This document shows, one piece after another, positions 6,305 to 11,107 of a DNA stretch of 11,107 nucleotides; position 1 is the first letter of the stretch, and each line of letters opens with the position of its first letter. The notes under the pieces were generated by a model. The model made no database searches. It was not told the DNA's origin and saw only the letters and a list, made by a program, of their open reading frames with translations. A program made the position numbers and the translations under genes. The stretch covers positions 1-11,107 of the forward strand of contig PLYX01000119.1 of assembly GCA_003151895.1 (NCBI GenBank), written 5' to 3'. This DNA comes from Solirubrobacterales bacterium. Its GTDB lineage: Bacteria; Actinomycetota; Thermoleophilia; Solirubrobacterales; Solirubrobacteraceae.

Positions 6305-8215
6305 TTACGGCGGTCCCGCGGCCTCTTCGGCCGCCTGCAGCTGACGCTCGACGAGGTCGAGGCCCGCGTCCCAGAAGCCGGGGTCGGCGAGATCGACGCC
6401 GACAATCTGTCCCAGCTCCCGCGGCGAGCGCGAGCCACCGGCGGCGAGCAGCTCCAGGTAGCGCGGGACGAGCTCCTCGCCGCGCTGCTCGTAGCGCTGA
6501 TAGACCGACAGCGCGAGCAGCTGACCGTAGGCGTAGGCGTACACGTAGCCGGGCGAGCCTATGAAGTGCGGGATGTAGGACCACCACGAGCGATAGCCGT
6601 CGGTGATCTCGACCGAGTCGCCGAACATCTCCTCCTGGCTCTGCACCCACAGCTCGCCGAAGCGATCGACAGACAGCTCGCCCTGCTCGCGGCGCGCGGT
6701 GTGCACGAGATCCTCGAAGCGATTCATCGCGACCTGACGAAACACCGTGGCGAGCGCCCCCTCGATGTTCTCCGCGAGCAGCGCCAGGCGCGAGGACGGC
6801 GAGCTGTCCTCTTCGAGCAGGCGCCCGAACACGATCGTCTCGCCGAACACGGAGGCGGTCTCGGCGAGCGTGAGGGGGGTCCCTTGATGGAAGACGCCCT
6901 GGTCGGCGGCGAGCGCGAAGTGGACGCCGTGGCCGAGCTCGTGGGCCAGCGTGAGCACGTCGCGGCGGCGCGAGGTGTAGTTGAGCATCACGTACGGGTG
7001 CGCCGAAGGCACGGCCGAGGCGCAGAACGCCCCGCCACGCTTGGCTGGGCGCACGGGCGCATCGATGTAGCGCCCGTCGAAGAAGCGCTTGGCGACCGCG
7101 CCGAGCTTGGGAGAGAACGACGAGTAGCAGTCGAGCACGATCTCGCGGGCCTGCGCGAACGAGTACGTCACCTCGTCCTCTGTGACGGCCGCCATGCGGT
7201 CGTAGTCGGCGAGTCGCTCGACCCCGAGCAGGCGCGCCTTCAGGCGATACCAGCGGCGCGGCAGCTCGTAGCGCGCGCGAACCGCCTCGATCAGCGCCGC
7301 CACCGACTCGTCGCTTGCCTCGTTTGAGAGGTTGCGGGCCGCCAACCAGTTCGGGTAGCGCCGCAGCCGGTCGTCGGTCGCCTTGTCGGCCAGCAGCGTG
7401 TTGAACGCGAACGCGCGCGTGCGAAGCCCCGGTGCAAGCGCCTCGGTGACCGCCTCGGCAGTCGCGCGCCGCAGTTCGCGGTCGGGCAGCACGAGGCGGC
7501 TGAGAGCGACGTCCAGCGCGACCGTCTCGGGTGTCGCGGCCCCATTGCCGCCCCCCGCCGGTCTGGACCCACCCGCTGCCGTCTCGGGCGCCTCCCCACC
7601 ACCGTTGCCCTCCGCCTGATCAGCGCCATCCGGGACGCCCGGCAGGCGCACCTCGATCGCGGAGGTCAGCTCGTCGAACAGCCGTGACCAAGCGCTCGCG
7701 CCCGTGACCGACTTCTCCGCGAGGATCTTCTCCTCGGGTTCGCTCAGCAGGTGCTCGCGGTAGCGGCGCACGTTGCGCATGTAATGAGCACAGAACTCCA
7801 GTCGCTCGCCGACGAGCAGCCGCTCGGCGTGCTCGTCGGGCAGCGCGGCCCATTCCAGCTCGAAGAACAGCAAGGTCGTCTCGATCTCGCATCCGCGCTC
7901 CTGGACCTCCTGCAGCAATGCGCCGGCAACGGGATCGGCCGTGTCGAGGGAGAAGCGCAGTCCGGCGTACGTGCCGGCGCGACCGACCAGTTCCTGGATC
8001 GTGGCCAGCTCTCGCATCGCCTCCTCCAGGGCTGCGCCGTCGAGCTCGCCGAGCTTGCCCGCATGGTGTCCAGCGAACCCCCGCGCGCGCTCGAGCGCCT
8101 GCGTCAACTGCGCTCGCGCGCCGTCCGCGCCCTGCCCGTCGACGAGCGGGTCGAGGTCCCACGCGGTCTGCTCGAGCTCCGGGTCGTTGTGCTCAGAAGC
8201 GGCGAGGGTCGACAT
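6305..8215 (-). CDS. pepF: Oligoendopeptidase F, M3 family zinc metallopeptidase
   Basis: 636-residue cytoplasmic metallopeptidase that cleaves short peptides. The zinc site is HELGH (H425, E426, H429) within LTLAHELGHGVHFALA. The third ligand region is TASVFGETIVFGRLL about 35 residues later, and YTSRRRDV precedes the zinc site, as in PepF-type M3 enzymes. The N-terminal helical part (to about 190) matches the PepF N-domain and overall length is normal. One oddity is a Gly/Ala/Pro-rich insert of roughly 35 residues (about 194-231) between EVRLPG and ETVALDVALSRL, probably a disordered surface loop. The frame stays open to 8308, but the extra 31 residues are Arg-rich and overlap the permease gene, so ATG 8215 is preferred. 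Its Shine-Dalgarno is not clear (GAGG 14 nt upstream). It begins 35 nt after the permease stop in the same direction. Stop TAA is at 6305-6307. Confidence 0.94.
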   Translation of the reverse strand: MSTLAASEHNDPELEQTAWDLDPLVDGQGADGARAQLTQALERARGFAGHHAGKLGELDGAALEEAMRELATIQELVGRAGTYAGLRFSLDTADPVAGALLQEVQERGCEIETTLLFFELEWAALPDEHAERLLVGERLEFCAHYMRNVRRYREHLLSEPEEKILAEKSVTGASAWSRLFDELTSAIEVRLPGVPDGADQAEGNGGGEAPETAAGGSRPAGGGNGAATPETVALDVALSRLVLPDRELRRATAEAVTEALAPGLRTRAFAFNTLLADKATDDRLRRYPNWLAARNLSNEASDESVAALIEAVRARYELPRRWYRLKARLLGVERLADYDRMAAVTEDEVTYSFAQAREIVLDCYSSFSPKLGAVAKRFFDGRYIDAPVRPAKRGGAFCASAVPSAHPYVMLNYTSRRRDVLTLAHELGHGVHFALAADQGVFHQGTPLTLAETASVFGETIVFGRLLEEDSSPSSRLALLAENIEGALATVFRQVAMNRFEDLVHTARREQGELSVDRFGELWVQSQEEMFGDSVEITDGYRSWWSYIPHFIGSPGYVYAYAYGQLLALSVYQRYEQRGEELVPRYLELLAAGGSRSPRELGQIVGVDLADPGFWDAGLDLVERQLQAAEEAAGPP

Positions 8216-8250
8216 CTCCGGGAGCTTATCCTCGGTGCTCGAACGCCGCC

Positions 8251-9033
8251 TTACGCGTCCATCGTGCGCGTGCGCCAGGCGCCGAGCGCGAGGAACACGC
8301 CGAGCCACGCGACGAGCACGACCACGGCGGTGACCCCTGACATCGTGATGTTCGCTCCCCTGTCGCCGATGTGGACGGGGCTGAAGTGCACGAGCGCCTG
8401 GCTGACGATGCCGTCGCGCACGCGGCCGAGATAGGTGATGCTGGCGAGCAGGGGACTAGCCACAAGGTGCCATCCGATCAGCGCCGTGATGGTGGCGGGC
8501 TTGGAGTTCGTCAGCGACCCGAACCCCACCGCGACGACGCATATGACGCCGTCGGCGAGCAGCACGAAGCCAAGCGCTTCGAGAAGCAGGCCGAAGCTCG
8601 GCGTGGAGAGCGAGCCGGCGAGCAGGTAGGTCCCGGCCACCGTAATCAGGTACCCGAGCAGCGTGATCGAGAGCGTCAGAACCAACGCAGCCGGGACCCG
8701 TGACGCGAACAGCGCCACGCGCGAGCGGCCGGTGATGACCAGGTCGCGGAAGACTCCCGCCGAGGTATCGCCGGCGCCGGCCTCGGCGCCGATCAGGATG
8801 GCGGCAAGCGGCCCGAAAATCAGACCGAGTAGCCGCAGGGCGTCGCTGAAGCCGGCGGTGCCACCCGCAGGTCCGTGTTCGCGCGGGCTGGAGGAATGCA
8901 GGAGCGCCCTCACAATGAAGAAGATGAGCAGCGGCGCGAGCGCCAGCACGAACGCCCAGATCACCGTGCCGACTTTCTTGCGCAGCTTGAGCACATCCGC
9001 GCCCGTCATCTGGGCTGCGATGGTGGCGTTCAT
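8251..9033 (-). CDS. ABC-2 type transporter permease
   Basis: 260-residue integral membrane protein with about six hydrophobic segments (22-43, 65-86, 109-139, 147-171, 179-200, 231-252). A cytoplasmic N-terminus carries a basic LKLRKK stretch, and EAGAGDTSAGVFRDLVITGRSR after TM2 resembles the coupling-helix region of ABC-2 exporters (compare GxxxGT(L)R..L..P.SR in this family). It is the membrane partner of the ATPase encoded immediately upstream: start ATG 9033 overlaps the ATPase TGA by 4 nt, and GGAGG lies 7 nt before the ATG. The substrate cannot be deduced; drug, lipid, peptide or antibiotic export are all possible. Stop TAA is at 8251-8253. Confidence 0.88.
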   Translation of the reverse strand: MNATIAAQMTGADVLKLRKKVGTVIWAFVLALAPLLIFFIVRALLHSSSPREHGPAGGTAGFSDALRLLGLIFGPLAAILIGAEAGAGDTSAGVFRDLVITGRSRVALFASRVPAALVLTLSITLLGYLITVAGTYLLAGSLSTPSFGLLLEALGFVLLADGVICVVAVGFGSLTNSKPATITALIGWHLVASPLLASITYLGRVRDGIVSQALVHFSPVHIGDRGANITMSGVTAVVVLVAWLGVFLALGAWRTRTMDA

Positions 9034-10013
9034 GCCCTCACCTCCCTGGCAGGAGTGTCGCTGAGTCTGGATGTAACCTCGAGGAAACGCTGCTCCAGGC
9101 TCTGTCGCACCGGCTCCAGGCGAGAGACGGCCAGGCCCGAGCCGACAAGCGCGGCGTTGATCGCGGCGGCCCTGTCGGCCGCGGACACGCCCGAGCCGTC
9201 GGCGAGCACCACGCGCAGGCCCTCGTCAGAGCGGTGAGCCTCGCGCACCTGCTCGCAGCCTTCGAGCACCGCCAGCGCACGCTCGGGATCGTCCACGCCG
9301 ACGATCAACTCGTGCTGCGTGCTGCCCTCGGCGAGCTCCGCGATCGCGCCCTGGGTCACGATCTTGCCGCGATCGACGATCGCGGCGTGGTCGCAGATCT
9401 TCTCGACCTCGTCGAGCAGGTGCGAGGAGAGGAAGACGGTGCGGCCCTCCTGCTCGACCATCGCGCGGATCATTTCGCGGAACTCCTGGATGCCGCCCGG
9501 GTCGAGGCCGTTGGTGGGCTCGTCGAGTATCAGCAGCAGCGGATCGGCGAGCAGGCAGCGAGCCACGCCGAGGCGCTGGCGCATGCCGAGCGAGTACTTC
9601 TTGACCTTCTCGTCCGCTCGCTCGGCGAGGCCGACACGTTCGAGCGCGGGCGCGATCCGGACGTGCGCCTGCGGACCGCGCACTGCCGCGACGATGCGCA
9701 GGTTCTCGCGACCTGAGAGATGCGGGTGAAAGCGCGGCTCCTCGACGATCGCCCCGACCCGCGCCAGAGCGTCGGCACGCTCAGAGGGCACCGGGTATCC
9801 AAGCAGGCTCATGCTGCCGGCGCTTGCGTGCGTGAGCCCGAGCAGCATGCGGATCATCGTGGTCTTGCCCGCGCCGTTGGGGCCGAGAAAGCCGAACGCG
9901 CTGCCACGCGGCACGCGCAGGTCGACCTGGTCGATGGCCGTGCGCTCGCCGAAGCGCTTGGTCAGGCCGGTGGTCTCGAGCGCGGGACCGGCGCCGTCGA
10001 TGGAAGTCGGCAT
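9030..10013 (-). CDS. ABC transporter ATP-binding protein, CcmA/BcrA-like exporter type
   Basis: 327-residue cytoplasmic ATPase that powers the permease encoded next. Walker A is GPNGAGKTT (44-52), the ABC signature is YSLGMRQRLGVA (S141-Q146), Walker B is LLLILDE (D164, E165) followed by PTNGLDP, and the switch histidine is H198 in SSHLL. The Q-loop position reads IVEEPRFHPHLSG, with Glu in place of the usual Gln; this is seen in bacitracin/lantibiotic-resistance type exporters. A C-terminal extension (about 230-327) after DRGKIVTQG is typical of ABC-2 exporter ATPases. ATG 10013 lies 42 nt downstream of the acs stop. The upstream SD is weak, so the start is less certain than the family. Confidence 0.93.
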   Translation of the reverse strand: MPTSIDGAGPALETTGLTKRFGERTAIDQVDLRVPRGSAFGFLGPNGAGKTTMIRMLLGLTHASAGSMSLLGYPVPSERADALARVGAIVEEPRFHPHLSGRENLRIVAAVRGPQAHVRIAPALERVGLAERADEKVKKYSLGMRQRLGVARCLLADPLLLILDEPTNGLDPGGIQEFREMIRAMVEQEGRTVFLSSHLLDEVEKICDHAAIVDRGKIVTQGAIAELAEGSTQHELIVGVDDPERALAVLEGCEQVREAHRSDEGLRVVLADGSGVSAADRAAAINAALVGSGLAVSRLEPVRQSLEQRFLEVTSRLSDTPAREVRA

Positions 10014-10055
10014 CGCCGGTGAGGGTACCTACTCGGCTTCGCCGGAGCGCCGCTC

Positions 10056-11107
<1,052 letters not shown>

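Noticed and set aside
8216..8308. 31-residue N-terminal extension of PepF
   Set aside because: Arg-rich, overlaps the permease coding region and is absent from family N-termini; ATG 8215 fits better.
10014..10055. Hairpin around CGGC-TTC-GCCG between acs and the ABC ATPase as a terminator
   Set aside because: Only a 4-bp stem with a bulged extension and no T-tract; not distinguishable from chance in GC-rich sequence.

Overview
This is a high-GC window of about 11.1 kb. It is densely coded, uses GTG starts, and has antisense reading frames that stay open because of base composition. Gene content and style (PRT-hydrolase fusion, erythromycin-esterase-like protein, PepF, AMP-forming acetyl-CoA synthetase) suggest a free-living actinomycete, possibly a Thermoleophilia/Solirubrobacterales-type lineage. 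The lineage is an inference from composition and family resemblance only. I see no phage, IS, CRISPR, rRNA or tRNA signal.

Layout from left to right. (1) Positions 3-101 hold the last codons of an unidentified plus-strand gene, whose stop codon lies inside a 16-bp tandem repeat (87-173). (2) Two minus-strand membrane-transport genes follow, read from right to left: a cation diffusion facilitator (2824 to 1448) and then an FLVCR-like MFS transporter (1379 to 183), probably one transcript. (3) A 201-bp divergent intergenic region (2825-3025) carries nested inverted repeats and candidate promoter elements. (4) A tight plus-strand operon (3026-6273) contains a phosphoribosyltransferase/alpha-beta-hydrolase fusion, a YbaK/ProX-type aminoacyl-tRNA deacylase-like protein overlapping it by 8 nt, and an erythromycin-esterase-family protein starting 1 nt after the deacylase stop. 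(5) A minus-strand block converges on that operon with only 31 bp between stops. In transcription order it holds the 3' part of acetyl-CoA synthetase (acs), an ABC ATPase, an ABC-2-type permease (4-nt overlap) and an M3-family oligoendopeptidase F.

The most interesting parts are two. The first is the plus-strand operon: it puts side by side domain families that are fused in different combinations in Mycobacterium tuberculosis (Rv0571c, PRT plus hydrolase; Rv2030c, PRT plus erythromycin esterase, both in the dormancy regulon as I recall). This suggests one poorly characterised stress-related system. The second is the CDF transporter, whose cytoplasmic part appears to be three tandem copies of the usual single C-terminal domain, and whose TM2 metal-site motif begins with Glu. 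The remaining genes (acs, ABC exporter, pepF) look like ordinary housekeeping or transport genes.
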